Assembly (NCBI GenBank): GCA_039621445.1
Contig: CP154955.1
Coordinates: 60,419,564 to 60,483,563 of the forward strand
Length of the DNA: 64,000 nucleotides
Direction of reading: 5' to 3'
From: Euglena gracilis
Taxonomy: Eukaryota > Euglenida > Euglenophyceae > Euglenales
Shown here: positions 42,260 to 53,154 of the stretch, one piece after another
Numbering within the stretch: the stretch's first letter is position 1
How the letters are laid out: each line of letters starts with the position of its first letter
Position numbers and translations under genes: made by a program
Notes under the pieces: model-generated
Database searches by the model: none
Seen by the model: the letters and a program-made list of their open reading frames with translations, nothing else
Told to the model about the DNA's origin: nothing

Positions 42260-42560
42260 GATTGCTGGGACAGATGACTCAGCCTAAAATTGCTGGGTTT
42301 GGCTGGAAATCCTGTAAAGTCATCTGAGCTGGCCCCGTGATTGCTGGGACAGATTACCCAGCCGAAACTGCTGGGCTGGCTGAAAAACCTGTGAATTCAT
42401 CTGGCCTGGCCCCATGATTTCTTGGACAGATGACTCAGCCGAAAACTGCTGGGCTGGGAGAAAAACCTTTTTAGGCATCTGGGCTGGGACAGATATCTCA
42501 GCCGAAAACGGTTGGGCTGGCTGAAAAACCTGCAGCTGGGCTGCAGCTGGCTGTGCTGAG
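42250..42560 (-). repeat. Tandem repeats of about 87 bp in element D gag
   Basis: Four to five degenerate units, each with CTGGGCTGG, GGGACAGATGACTCAGCCGA and AACTGCTGGGCTGG. Read on the minus strand they encode PAQQFSAESSVP-like repeats at the gag N-terminus. Confidence 0.7.
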
Positions 42561-43488
42561 TGCGATTCTTAACTCTGTTTTAACAGCAATGTTTCTGGCT
42601 GGGCTGTTAAACGCAAAACTTTTTGTTCTGGCCCTGGGCTGCTGTTTCGTGACGACACAGAAATTTGCTGAAAACCTGAAAAAATTACTGGCAAGATGCC
42701 ACCACCTTTCATTCTTTGAAATACCATTTGCTGAATAGTTGCGTTCTCAGCCTGTTTTTCCTCCTCTGTTTAGCTTTCGTACGTTGGTGGGTCTCATTCG
42801 TCGTCACTGTAATGCAGTGTAACCAGTCGTAAATTTTCTGGCCCTACCACCGTGATGGGCCTTATATATGTAATTAACCCCCTCTGCAAATCAGAATCAG
42901 ATTCTGATTCCTGTGTTGTTTCTGAAACTCCTGGAGCCGATGAAGTTTCTGCAGCATGAAGATATATTTTTTTGCCACGGATTCCATCAGCATTTGCAAT
43001 GATGCCACAGGTTCTGAAAACTGGGCTACAGAAAATTCAGTTTCCTTTTCGTTCTGACAACAGCTTTCTGCAACAGATATCAGAAAAGTTTCATCACAAT
43101 CTAAATTCGGACAGATTGGCCGGGAAACGAGCAAATTTCTGCAGATTCTTCTGAAAATTAACAGACCACAGTGTTGATAAAACTGTCCTCGTGTGCCACT
43201 CTGCTGGCACAGCCACCAGAACAAATCTCTGCCTCCGTGTCGACCGTCTCTGAAAAATTGTCACTGACAGGATCAGTGAAACAACCTTTGCTTGCCACGG
43301 TAGCCGAATCTGAAAAATCCTCACTGATTCTGTTGGCAGAGCCAGCGGAACAAACCTCCGCGACCATGTTCGCCGGTCCCACCCCCTGTGCGCCGCCGGT
43401 CGCCCCCGTGACCGGCGAGTCCCGGTGGGCCGAGGTCCCTGGGATTCCTCGCCGTCGTGGAAAATCACCAACAGCCGGGGGGGGGGGG
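42561..43488 (-). other. Element D leader / gag 5' region
   Basis: Short broken frames only. Next to the 5' LTR is an 11-base C-run on the minus strand, followed by GGCTGTTGGTGA. A primer-binding site is not clear. The frame ANMVAEVCSAGSANRISEDF is open but not recognised. Confidence 0.4.
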
Positions 43489-44204
43489 TGAGTGTTTCCG
43501 GGGTGGGGCCTGCGCTTTCTCCGAGGGTTGGTGGGCTCAAGCCAACCCCCGTTTGTTTCACTCAGGTATTCTCCCGAACCCAAGCCGGCACGTAGGATCC
43601 TTTTTTCAAGGGATTCCGAAGTTTTGGTGAAAAACAAAAAATCTGTCATTTGCAATGAAAACCTCACTTTTCCTTCTTTCTCTGTCTCACACTCTCTGGC
43701 ACACCTTGAAGACAAAACCAACCCACAGACAACCCACTGAATCTTGAAACTCTGAAAGTCAGAAACTGAAAGTAGCTTGAAAGTAAAACATTTGAAATTG
43801 AACGTGCGAATGTGAAAATGTGCAAACCTGGGGCAAGGAGATGAGGGGTATGGGGCATAGGGGCGGCGTGAAGGCGGCGGTGTTGTAGCATCCTTCACTT
43901 ACCTCCTTTAATCACCCAACAATGTAATTGTCCACTTCAAAACCACCAACTGTGTACTCCACACTTCTGATTCCCATCAAGAATGTCAATGCCAAATTCA
44001 ATTCAATAGTATCCCTTCTTTGCCAAATAATTGGGAAAACCCTAAAGTTCTGCAAAAAAAAAACATAACTTGAAAGCAAAAAGTAATTTGACCTCTTCCA
44101 ATATCTATCGCGGGTTTTTTTTAACTGATTGGGTGTTACCCGCGACTTTGAAATTCGCGCTTTCTGGCAAATTTTTGGCTGCCGGCGAAAGCCGGCGGCC
44201 GACA
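43489..44204 (-). repeat. Element D 5' LTR
   Basis: Partner of 35929-36639, 716 bp. Differences are scattered substitutions and small indels, so the pair is not recent. Confidence 0.85.
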
Positions 44205-45740
44205 ATTTCGTTTCTGGAACGTTGCCACACTTGGAAGATTTTTCCCGTTACCGCAAACACATTAGGCGTCTGGAGACTGATGTTGACCGTGTATGCGGCC
44301 AACTCCAGCTCGTGGAACGTTTGGAAGAATCGGTGCATGACTTGTCCGCGAGTTTGGAGACAACGTACACTCCGGTACTGGTTATATCACCACCACTGCG
44401 GTAAGCGCTGCGGTTGGCATTTCAAATGTCCGGGAATCGCATTCTCAAAACACCGTTTCTGGAGTAGGAGCCCTACTTTCACCGTAAACTTGGTACAACC
44501 ACCCGCAAAAACGCGAATTGTACCACCTTGGCTTTTGCCCACACCACAGACCCACTTTTCACAGGACATTTCTGAGGACGAAATTGACCCACCGGTGCAA
44601 AATTAGAGTATACACCAAGAAAATCAACATTCCAACCTTGTGCGAGGAATGAGCCAACACCCCACACCTGGTATTGGTCATGTGTCGCACTCGCAATTTT
44701 ACCAACCACCGACGGGTTCTGGAATACCAGATGACCGATCGGGTTTTCGGCGGGAGACCTACCCCACCGGGAGAATTCGTTCCATTTTTCACGTTCACCG
44801 CAGAAAAATCCTGCCACCCCTGCACTTGTGCGGGAAATCCAGCACAGGGTACATTGGAGCACAAAATCCATGAAATGTGCTTGGTGTTAGGAATTACCCG
44901 GACCTAAGCACCTGGAATACCACCGAGGGTCAGCGGGTTCCGCAGAGAGACTTCAACGGCACCATCGCAATCGCGAACAAGGTGAAACCACAATGGGAAG
45001 AGGATCCAACCACATAAGAACAGTTTTTTCAGGACTCGGAGTACTTCTGGGCACTAAAGGGACCCTCCCAAGAATTCTGAGGTCTTCAAGTTGGAATTCA
45101 TCGATTGCCTACCGAGAAAGGAGCGAGAAGGCGCACGCAATTTAGTGATATGTAATAGCGTATCCTTTGATGACCTGATTCAGCAATACGCTTCAACCAA
45201 CTCAAGCATGGTCACCAGGATTACCCTGGAAAAGAAATTGCGCCAATGCGCGCCACAGGATCACAAATGAAAATCCATTGACCTTTGGTATGACATATGG
45301 ATAACACTTGCTTCCGAAGTTGATGAACTTAGCGAAACGCAAATGCGCGAACAATTCAATGCGGTTTTGTCGCATTTCACACCATCCCTCGTGAAAGATA
45401 TCCATCGCGAGGAGTCGGCGACGCATGAGATGACTCTTGCCCAACGTTGGAATTATGAGTCAAGCAACTCAAGCTCACACAAGCTTTGGGACAAGTACAG
45501 TCCGCTTTCCAAATGCATCCCACCGCGGGAATCCCTGCGGGCGCAGTTAATGCGTTACAAATATCACCCACGTCACCAAGATCCCCCACCACGGGACCGA
45601 AAACGAGGAATCAGCGTTTTTCGCACCAGTGACAAACTGTGCGTTTTGTGAAACAAATCTGGTCACATGTCTCCAGAATGCCCTAATCCTCATGTGCGAA
45701 AGCGTATTGGGAGTCAAAGGGGCTCGACCTCCTCACCTCC
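44205..45740 (+). pseudogene. Gypsy C gag fragment
   Basis: Plus strand. Begins with a coiled coil matching A gag (LEDFSRYRKHIRRLETDVDR). It continues with the His/Asn linker (SHSQFYQPPTGSGIP), and then the capsid (EFIDCLPRKEREGARN, TLASEVDELSETQMREQFNA) up to a damaged zinc knuckle (NKSGHMSPECPNP). Here the capsid reads across the point where A is frameshifted. Several stops, not functional. Confidence 0.8.
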
Positions 45741-45908
45741 TCCCGCGGCATTAACCACATTTCTCAAGCATAGAGTTTTTGTCAAAGGTGCCAAAATGCA
45801 TTTTTTTCTCGAAACAATAACGTTACGTAGACATATTGTTAATAATGGCCAACGACGAGTTGCGCTTTGCAAACTAGAGGCCATTAAGAAATGGACACCT
45901 GAGGTTAT
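45741..45908 (+). pseudogene. Gypsy C RT fragment
   Basis: Encodes FLKHRVFVKGAKMHFFLETI and HIVNNGQRRVALCKLEAIKK, the RT thumb of the gypsy A family, joined directly to the gag fragment. Everything between the NC and the thumb is deleted. The piece stops at the TRIM-like unit. Confidence 0.8.
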
Positions 45909-46797
45909 TGTGTGCGGCAGGCGGGAGATCCTACGGAGGTTGGTAGCCGGCGCGTAGTACCCAGCCGAGTATCGCTCGAGTAGCTTATTCGGTAAGGTGC
46001 TGGGCTCACACGCGGGAGGTCGTGGGTTCGAGACCCAGGTCCCGCCGTGTGAGTCCTGATCGATCCCGTACGGGCAGAGGGCATACCGCGGGGATCGATC
46101 GGCGCGTGAGGCTGCGCACGTGGACGAACGTTGATCGGTCGGATTACCACGGGCGTGGCCCCTCGCCAGCGGACGAGCCACGGCAAGTAGTATGAGCTGC
46201 CCCGTGGCCGTCCAACGGCGGGTGGTGACGACCGACGTAAACATGGTAGCAGGGGAACCCGTCTAATGCCACACGAACCGGGAAATCAGAGCCTGACCCC
46301 ACGGCGCCCGGAAGGCGGAGGCGGACGCGCCGAGTCTAGGGCGACTGAAACTCCTACACCGTTCCAAAGTCTCAAGCCGATGCAAAGGGGGACGCTCCAA
46401 GGCGGCAGAGCCCGTGGAAGTCGACAACACGTAAACTGCCGGCAATAGCAAACCCGAGCTGCAGGGGTCGGCAGCCTGGTGACGCAGTACTCGTGGTGCC
46501 AGGGGTGACGCAGTACTCGTGAGAGGCACTCAGCCAACTAGGGCCGTGTGAGGCATAACCCGAGCTGCAGGGGCCACGGCCATAGTGACGCAGTGGGCTA
46601 GTGTAGTAAGGCTCTTGGGAGGGGAGTGTGTGCGGCAGACGGGAGATTCTACGGAGGTTGGTAGCCGGCGCGTAGTACCCAGCCGAGTATCGCTCGAGTA
46701 GCTTATTCGGTAAGGTGCTGGGCTCACACGCGGGAGGTCGTGGGTTCGAGACCCAGGTCCCGCCGTGTGAGTCCTGATCGATCCCGTACGGGCAGAG
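45909..46797 (+). mobile_element. TRIM-like unit with tRNA-Val-like direct repeats
   Basis: Two 171-bp direct repeats (45909-46079, 46627-46797) flank 547 bp. They start TGTGTGCGGCAG and end CGTACGGGCAGAG. Each contains a tRNA-Val-like A box and B box. The internal part has no ORF but repeats ACCCGAGCTGCAGGGG twice and GTGACGCAGT three times. There is no target duplication. A terminal-repeat retrotransposon in miniature, or a pair of SINEs around unrelated DNA, are both possible. Confidence 0.6.
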
Positions 46798-47350
46798 CTG
46801 GAAAGTTCCAAAGTGGGAAGAACTTTTGAAAAATGATTACAACCCAATTTTATCCCCTTATCATGTCATGAGGGAATATGTGAAACGCACATCCTTTTCC
46901 CCTTGGGGGGCCTTTGCTGTGGAGTCTGGATGTGAAAAAACCCCTCACGTCCAATACCATTATTTTTTTGACAAATGATCCCATGAAGCAATGTGGGATC
47001 CCAGTTTCTCACTGGACTGCTCACTCTACAAGGGGTGCTGGAGTTTTAATGGACAAAGAATTGGGGTTTTCAATGAGGAAGTACGTGAACTTGGCCAAAG
47101 GAAAAATTCCAAAGCCTTTTCAGCACCCAATTTAAGATTGGGTGCAGTGGAAAAGGGGGAAAAAATCTTCAATGCAGCAAGGGGCGTGCACAAAATCTCA
47201 CCCCCAGATTGTGCGCAGCCCGAATGGTCTTGCACTCCCATCATCACTTCACCGCTGGTGTCCCTACCAGTTCAGTCCAAGTTGTCCAACGGAAATCAGA
47301 ACGAGATCCAAAAATCACCATCAAGTAATTTCAAAACACGTTATCCGCGT
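46798..47350 (+). pseudogene. DIRS tyrosine recombinase fragment
   Basis: Across two frames it encodes the C-terminal half of a DIRS-type tyrosine recombinase: HWTAHSTRGAGVLMDKELGF (with the HxxR box) and NLRLGAVEKGEKIFNAARGV, then QPEWSCTP. It matches the recombinase of DIRS F (AHSTRGAGVGLLKKLGL). Isolated and frameshifted; no RT or inverted repeat adjoins it. Confidence 0.75.
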
Positions 47351-47475
47351 TCAAACCTCAAATCCCCCCCACGGGATCAAACCGCGCTTTTCCGACCAAG
47401 TTTCGGACAGAGTGTGCTTTTCTGTGTAACAAATCGGGACATGTGTCTCGCGAGTGTCTGAACCCTGGAGCGCGT
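47351..47475 (+). pseudogene. Gypsy gag zinc-knuckle scrap
   Basis: Encodes CAFLCNKSGHVSRECLNPG, the CCHC knuckle of the gypsy A/C family, preceded by FKTRYPRSN-like linker. About 125 bp only. Confidence 0.7.
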
Positions 47476-47615
47476 AAGCACGGGTAAGGGCCCCCGAGGG
47501 TCCCTCTCTTCCGGGAGCCGGCGCTCTTAACGATCTGCGCATTCGAGCCGGCCACGGGCCCTGGCGCCCTCGCTATTTCACTACCCGCCCAAAAGCTCCA
47601 CCCTGGGGATTTTGG
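47476..47615. other. GC-rich spacer, possibly tRNA-derived
   Basis: No ORF. The minus strand holds GGCTCGAATGC (B-box-like) and GGGTAGTGAAATAGC. A decayed SINE is possible but weak. Confidence 0.25.
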
Positions 47616-47912
47616 GACACCTCGGGCTCCGCACTTTGTCATTGCGAGGCCATGCCTTGCTCGCCGGCGGTTTGTTGTGTGATTGTTTGCTGCGCTGGGT
47701 TAGGAGGTCCCGCTTAGTGCCTTTTTTCGCCGCAGTTGGCTGATTCCTAACTTGCACCTCGTCACCCAGAAGAAAGGAACAGAGTTCACGAACGAGGAAG
47801 AACTGAGAAAATAAGTTAATATCAATTCAATTTCCAGAAGAACAAGAACCAGACGAAAATCAATTGAGAACTCAATTGTCAAATTTCAATTGCGACTTCG
47901 ATAAGCAATGCA

Positions 47913-49526
47913 GTGGAGATGAAGTTGGAATTATATGGCCACGGACGTCCTGCAGCAGTATCCGCGGCAGCTGGATACCTTAAAGATGCGGTCAACACGT
48001 GGCAAACCGTGGCCGTTCTTTCCACCCAGCCCCCCACCCCAGAAATTTCACAGCCTAAAACCCCCCCCAATGACGGCCACGGTCCTTGGACCACTGTGGC
48101 CAGAAGTCCCAGAAAACAGAAGCCAGCCCCAGCCTTGGTGGGCAAAGACTTGGCCACGGGGGCCCAAAATGCTTCACAATTGGACAATCAAGGCCCACAC
48201 CTCAGGGGCATCTCCCCCCAATGCGCCCAGCAGCCTGGGCACGAATTGGTCAAAAAATGGGGAGATGGAATCAAGGCCAAGAAGGTCAACACCACAGGGC
48301 CCATGGGGGCCAGTTTTTCAAGCAAATCCCCTCAGGAAGGCGCAAAAAAGGTCTGTCCAACCGCCCTAATTCATCTATCACAACAGCCCCTCTCAAGGGG
48401 ACAAGGGGGGGTCACAGCAGCCCCCCCAGACTTCCAATGGGGTTGGAGGCCAAGAAGAAATGAAGGCCTGGAAGACCACAAGGTGGATTATGGAAAAAAA
48501 TTTATACATGGAAACCTTGGAGACCAGCAGGGTGGACCAACAGTTGCCACCAAGAAGCTAAGGAACCAGCAGGGTGGACCCACAGTGGCAACAAGAAGCT
48601 AAGGAAGCTGCTGGAGAAATCCCCCGAGGGACCCACAGTGGCCCTCTGCCAACAGTGGGGGAAAAAGGGACCCACAGTGGCCCTTTCAATGACCCAGCTC
48701 CAGGAGGAAAAGGGGCCCACAGTGGCCCTTTCAAGGACCCAGCCTCCAGGGGCAAAGGGACCCACAATGGCTCTTTTGGAGGGAGGGGCAGAAACCCCTC
48801 CGACATTTATTTCTCAATTCCAAATTGTTCAATCAAGGGGGGACCCACAGAGGCCCCCCTATGGTATGTCAACCAACCACATCAACATGGAGAAGACCAG
48901 ATAGGCCATACAGGGGCATTAAGCCCTATGGAATGTCTTTCAACGACAAGATCATTCAGAGAGGTGAGCAGAGAGGGAGACAGTGCATGCACATCCCCCC
49001 AGAAAACCTTTCTTTTTCCACTAGGGGACCTAGGGGTACAATGTCCAACACCCCCAACCCAGCCCCCCAGAATCATCTCATCCAGAAAATAAATTAAATG
49101 GAGGAAATATGGGGAGGCACCGCCCCCCATCAAAAGTTGCAAAACAGCCTAAAATGTCCAACAGCCCCAGCCCAGCCCCCCTAAAATCATCTCATCCAAG
49201 AAATAAATTCCATGGAGGAGAAATGGGGAGACACCCCCCTCCATCAAAGGCTGCAAAAAAGCTTGAAATGGTGGACAAAAATGCCCCCCAACAACATGTC
49301 AACTAATCAGGGATGGCATTCAACCCCCTTGGGTAAACGCACCAAATTTGTCCACCCACCCAAAAACCAGGGCAAATTTGAACCTGCACCAAGCAGAAAA
49401 AAATATACTGCAAGATTACGAAAAATCTGGATCCGTAAAGAGGGTGAGGGATTCAACCACCCAACACCTAATCCCCTGGTTTCTGATTTCGAAACCAGAA
49501 GGGGAGAAGACAAAAATGGAGATTAA
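47913..49526 (+). pseudogene. DIRS E gag region
   Basis: All three frames are partly open in this C/A-rich stretch, which makes the true frame hard to fix. GRWNQGQEGQHH and GGQFFKQIPSGRRKK (around 48240-48340) match the GQGG nucleocapsid-like frame of F. Repeats of GGACCCACAGTGGCCC (48620-48770) and a direct duplication of about 115 bp (about 49060-49170 and 49178-49283) lie in the second half. A remnant of the RT N-terminus (YEKSGSVKRVRDSTTQHL) is at 49410-49480. Confidence 0.5.
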
Positions 49527-49560
49527 TAAGCGATTGCAGGAGTAAAATCAAAGGATCCAA

Positions 49561-50040
49561 GTGAAACCTTTCAAGCTGGATCACATCCAGCACGTTTTTC
49601 CAGTTTTGGAAAAAGGCCACCGGGTAGCAAAAATAGACCTAAAGGATGCTTACTTTCACATCCCAGTGAGCCAGGCCCTGAGGCCATTTCTGAGACAGCA
49701 GGTGGGTGGGCAGACATGGGAATTCCAGGCAGGCTGTTTTGGCCTGAACGTAGTGCCCCAAATTTTCATGTCAGTAATGAAGACATTCGAAAAGCTGTGG
49801 AGGAAAAGGGGCATCCAGGTATTTATTTACCTGGACGACATTTTACTGGTGGCCGAAACACAATACATCTTACAAAATCACCTGAACACAGTGGTCAGAT
49901 ATTTAATCAAATCAGGGTTCAAAATCAATGTGAAAACGTCCACCCTGCAGCCCACCCAAATCGTAAATCATCTTGGATTTCAACTAAACTTGCAAGAGGG
50001 AAAATTACAGGTGCCACCCCAGAAAATAAAAAAGTAAAAA
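49561..50040 (+). pseudogene. DIRS E reverse transcriptase core
   Basis: Encodes KIDLKDAYFHIPVSQALRPF, AGCFGLNVVPQIFMSVMKTF and the catalytic FIYLDDILLV, then the thumb GFKINVKTSTLQPTQ and HLGFQLNLQEGKL. Catalytic residues are intact. The ORF lacks the upstream fingers in frame and ends at a TAA near 50040. Confidence 0.85.
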
Positions 50041-50099
50041 AGGAGCTGGTAAAAATGGTGCAAAAAGATTACATTCAAAAAGGCAACTGGCTGCCATTT

Positions 50100-50650
50100 T
50101 AGGCAAAATCGGATGTAATCTAATGGCCCTGTCATTTCTGAGGGCCTTTACGGATGCCCTGACAAATTTTTTGGTGGAAAATTCCACCGCCCCCTGGGAT
50201 TCAAAGCACCCGATTTCCCAAAAAATAAGGTCCCAATTACGGGAAATAAAAAATCTGCTGGACACCTGGGGGGGCAGACCCTTCCCTCAACGTGCAACCA
50301 GGGAGTTGCACTCAGACAGCATCACCCACGCTTGGGGGGGGGCTGGACATTCGAACATGCAAAATTGTGCAAGAATTTTGGAGGGAAAATTCCATTTTGC
50401 ACGTAAACGTCAAATAATCAAGTGCAGCAATAAGCACAGTTCAAAGCCTCAGCCAACCAGGAGAAACTATGTCCCTGTCAGTGGACAATCAAGTAATTTA
50501 CTATTACTTAACAAAGGGGGGGGGCAGAAAAGACCCCTTCAATTACATGCTAAGACCTTTCTTCAAATGGTGCATCGAGCACAACGTAAACGTGCAAGTA
50601 AAGTGGGTCCCTCAAAGGAATGCCTGGCAGACCCCATAAGCAGGTAGGAA
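50100..50650 (+). pseudogene. DIRS E connection and RNase H
   Basis: Encodes MALSFLRAFTDALTNFLVEN and RELHSDSITHAWGG (RNase H first Asp). After frame changes it reads SVDNQVIYYYL-like text and KWVPSKECLADPISR. The order and motifs match DIRS F 53154-52560. Confidence 0.7.
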
Positions 50651-51112
50651 ATGGACAGGGGTGATTATTCCCTAGACCTCCAACTTTTTCAATGGCTCAG
50701 ACAGCAGTTCAAAAATTACATCAGCATGAAAACAGACCTTTTTGCCTCACCAGGTAACAAAAAACTGCCCAATTTTGTGGCCAGGTGGCCCCACTGGGAT
50801 GCCACAGCAGTAAATGCATTGCAATGTCCACTGGACAACATGGGGGGCCTTTATGCAAACCCCCCCTGGTCTGTGCTTCAAAAATTTCTGCCCAGATGAG
50901 AATGTTTCCACAAGCCAAAGTTTTGATGGTCACCCCCTACTGGGATTCAGCCACATAGTGGCCCCAGTTAAAAAAAATGAAAGTACCAGGGACCCCCTAC
51001 CTGAAAATCACCCCTTACAAGGGTATGTTTACCAATTGCAGGGGGGGGGGGAATGCCACCCCCAGGTGGCCCCTGCTTTGTATGATTTGCTCAGGAAAAT
51101 TTTGGAGGAGAA
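50651..51112 (+). pseudogene. DIRS E DAM-like methylase module
   Basis: Encodes MDRGDYSLDLQLFQWLRQQF, TDLFASPGNKKLPNFVARWP and YANPPWSVLQKFLPR, with the NPPW motif of N6-adenine methylases as found in DIRS elements. A frameshift near 50899 breaks it (then LLGFSHIVAP). It fades out at the junction with F. Confidence 0.75.
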
Positions 51113-51176
51113 AGGTCTTTGTGCTTCGCCCTCGGTGTCCCTTCCTCCCTGGTCGGTTTTCCTCGAGGGAGTACGA
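51113..51176. other. Junction between DIRS E and F
   Basis: 64 bp between the end of E homology and the right inverted repeat of F. It could be an internal-complementary-type remnant or filler. The F recombinase frame runs through it. Confidence 0.4.
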
Positions 51177-52027
51177 GACACCTCGGGCTCCGCACTTTGC
51201 CCTTGTGAGGCCAGATTGTGCACTGAAATTAGGGGGGCCAGGGCATTTTCCAGGGCACCTTGGGCACCAAGTCGTTGATAGTGGGCTGCAAAGGCCTCCA
51301 CCCCCCTCCACTGACCAATTTCACAAACTTCTTGGGCAGAAAGGCCCAATTTTTTGAGTAAACCAACTCCTGCCCCTCTTGTGGAGTGGGCCCCCCACAC
51401 CTGGGGGGGTACCCCATGTTTGGCCAAAAAGTCTTTTGTGATGGAAGCAATGGTGTCTGCACTTATGGCCCTGAAGGGGGGTTTTAAGGAAATAAGGAGG
51501 GGACCCCCTGGTCTCACGAATAAACGTGTAGCAGCCACATAGCACATCATTAAATGAAAGGGGCTGATTTGGGGACATTGGGGAATGGACACAACCCTTT
51601 CCCACTTATGGAATTTCTGTCCTTTACGCTTAATCTTGATGTAGGGTGCCCTACCCAACACACTGGTGGTTCGCTTGACTTGCGATATGTCGGAGGATCG
51701 GTATAAACAGAGGATTTGTGAGCAAAAAATAAGTTGTTTACACAATGTACAAATATCAGTGGGCATAGGCGCCTTTGCCAGCCACAGGAGGATTGGGAGG
51801 GGATCCCAAAATGCCCCATACTTCTCAAGATTTTGGTTCCAAAGCCTCTTGTAGGGGGTCAGCAGGGTGTGGAATCTCAGCCCACCAAACCCAGGAATCA
51901 AAAGCATAGCACTGTAGGCATTACGGGCTTGGGCTTTGGAAAACCGGAATAATTGAATTAAAGCGTCGGCCACTTGGTCTGTGGTGGCTTCAGGGGGGGC
52001 ACCCCCATGAGTTCCAAAATGACCCAC
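51120..52027 (-). CDS. DIRS F tyrosine recombinase
   Basis: About 300 residues. N-terminal DNA-binding part (DALIQLFRFSKAQARNAYSA, FGGLRFHTLLTPYKRLW), then SQVKRTTSVLGRAPYIKIKR, and the catalytic end WGAHSTRGAGVGLLKKLG (HxxR) with AFAAHYQRLGA carrying the nucleophilic Tyr. It replaces integrase in DIRS elements and inserts a circular DNA copy without target duplication. The frame overlaps the DAM-module ORF by a few bases on its 5' side, as usual in DIRS. The stop lies beyond the inverted repeat, so the last 30 codons come from flanking DNA. The frame itself is open. Confidence 0.85.
51177..51213. repeat. Right inverted terminal repeat of DIRS F
   Basis: Inverted match to 55284-55320 with one or two differences. 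The recombinase C-terminus reads into it. Confidence 0.8.
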
Positions 52028-52055
52028 AGAAGTGCAAAAGCACTCTGATAACGCT

Positions 52056-53154
52056 TTAAACTGGAGGTTCTCCCCAGGAAATCGTTAATGGTCTTAACCT
52101 GAATTTGTTTCCCCTCCAAAATTTGCCTGAGCAAATCATGCAAACCAGGGGCCACCTGTGTGGTGGCATTTGTTCTCCCCTGCAGTTGGTGAACATGCCC
52201 TTGTAGTAGGTGATTTTCAGGCAGGGGGTCCCTGGAACTTTCATTTTTATTAATTGGGGCCACCAGGTGGCTGAATCCCAGTAGGGGGTGACCATCAAAA
52301 CTTTGGTCTGGGGAAACATTTTCAACCTGGGTAGAAATTGGTGAATTATTGACCAGGGGGGGTTTGCAGAAAGATCCCCCATGTTGTCCAGTGGACATTG
52401 CAATGCATTTACTGCTGTGGCATCCCAGTGGGGCCACCTGGCCACAAAATTGGGCAGTTTTTTGTTGCCTGGGGAGGCAAACAAATCTGTTTCCAGATTT
52501 ATGAATTTTTTGAACTGCTGTCTGAGCCATTGAAAAAGTTGGGGGTCTAAAGAATAACCCCCCCTGTCCATTTCCCATCTGCTGATGGGGTCTGCCAGGC
52601 ATTCTTTTGAAGGTACCCAGTTGACTTGCACGTTTACGTGGTGCTCCATGCACCACTTGAAAAATGGTCTCAGCATTTTGTTGAATGGGTTCTTTCTGCC
52701 CCCACCTTTTGTCAGGTAAAAGTAAATTACCTGGTTGTCCACTGATAAGGAAACGGTTTCCCCAGGTTTGCTCAGACTTTTCACAGTGTTGATTACTGCA
52801 CTGAGCTCCTTTACATTGATGTGCAAAATGGAGTCTTTTCTCCAGAATTCCTGCACAATTTCTCCTGTGTGGATGTCCAGCCCCCCCCAAGCATGGGTGC
52901 TGCTGTCTGAGTGCAACACTCTGGTTGCATTTTGTGGGAAGGGTCTGCCCTCCCAGGTGTGCAGCAGAATTTTTATTTCCCTTAATTGGGCTTTGATTTC
53001 CTGGGAGATGGGGTGTTTTCAGTCCCAGGGGGCTGTGGACTTTGTCACCAAAAAATTTCCCAGGGTGTCTGTAAAAGCCCTTAAAAAGGGCAGGGCCATT
53101 AGGTTGCATCTTATTTGGCCCAAAATGGCAGCCAATTGCCTTTTTGACATGTAA
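52056..53154 (-). pseudogene. DIRS F RNase H and DAM-like methylase module
   Basis: The reading starts with MSKRQLAAILGQIRCN at 53154, has one TGA near 53020, and is then open from 52919 (LHSDSSTHAWGGLDIHTGEI). RNase H acidic residues: HSDSST, NVKELSAV, SVDNQVIYFYL, and the tail ADPISR. A methylase-like module follows: TDLFASPGNKKLPNFVARWP, LSANPPWSIIHQFLPR (NPPW) and VLMVTPYWDSATWWPQL. DIRS elements usually carry this DAM-like module, whose role is unknown. It is shifted from the RT frame by one base. Confidence 0.85.

Larger units (their letters stand above)
35929..44204 (-). mobile_element. Element D: Ty3-like retrotransposon with a DNA methyltransferase
   Basis: Two direct repeats of 711 and 716 bp (35929-36639 and 43489-44204), both TG...CA, bound about 6.9 kb. 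On the minus strand the order is gag with coiled coil, capsid and GKGK-rich tail, then a C5-methyltransferase, then a partial RT. The purine run AAGGGAGTGGG abuts the 3' LTR. RNase H and integrase are missing and the frames are broken, so it is defective. The flanks are gypsy C pieces that are not contiguous (RT on the left, gag on the right), and no target duplication is seen. Confidence 0.78.
47616..51112 (+). mobile_element. DIRS element E (3'-truncated)
   Basis: Begins with the inverted-terminal-repeat sequence GACACCTCGGGCTCCGCAC (47616-47652) that also ends DIRS F. It then runs gag, RT, RNase H and DAM-like module on the plus strand. It stops at about 51112 inside the module that precedes the recombinase, where F begins. 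The tyrosine recombinase and right inverted repeat are missing. Several frameshifts. Confidence 0.8.

Noticed and set aside
43158-43898. 246-codon minus-strand ORF
   Set aside because: Mostly a translation of the element D LTR.
45940-46060. A genuine tRNA-Val gene
   Set aside because: Acceptor and anticodon stems do not pair properly, and the sequence is embedded in a 171-bp repeat present three times.
46090-46620. rRNA-like fragment
   Set aside because: GC-rich and rRNA-like at a glance, but no conserved rRNA core motif could be found; it is the internal part of the TRIM-like unit.
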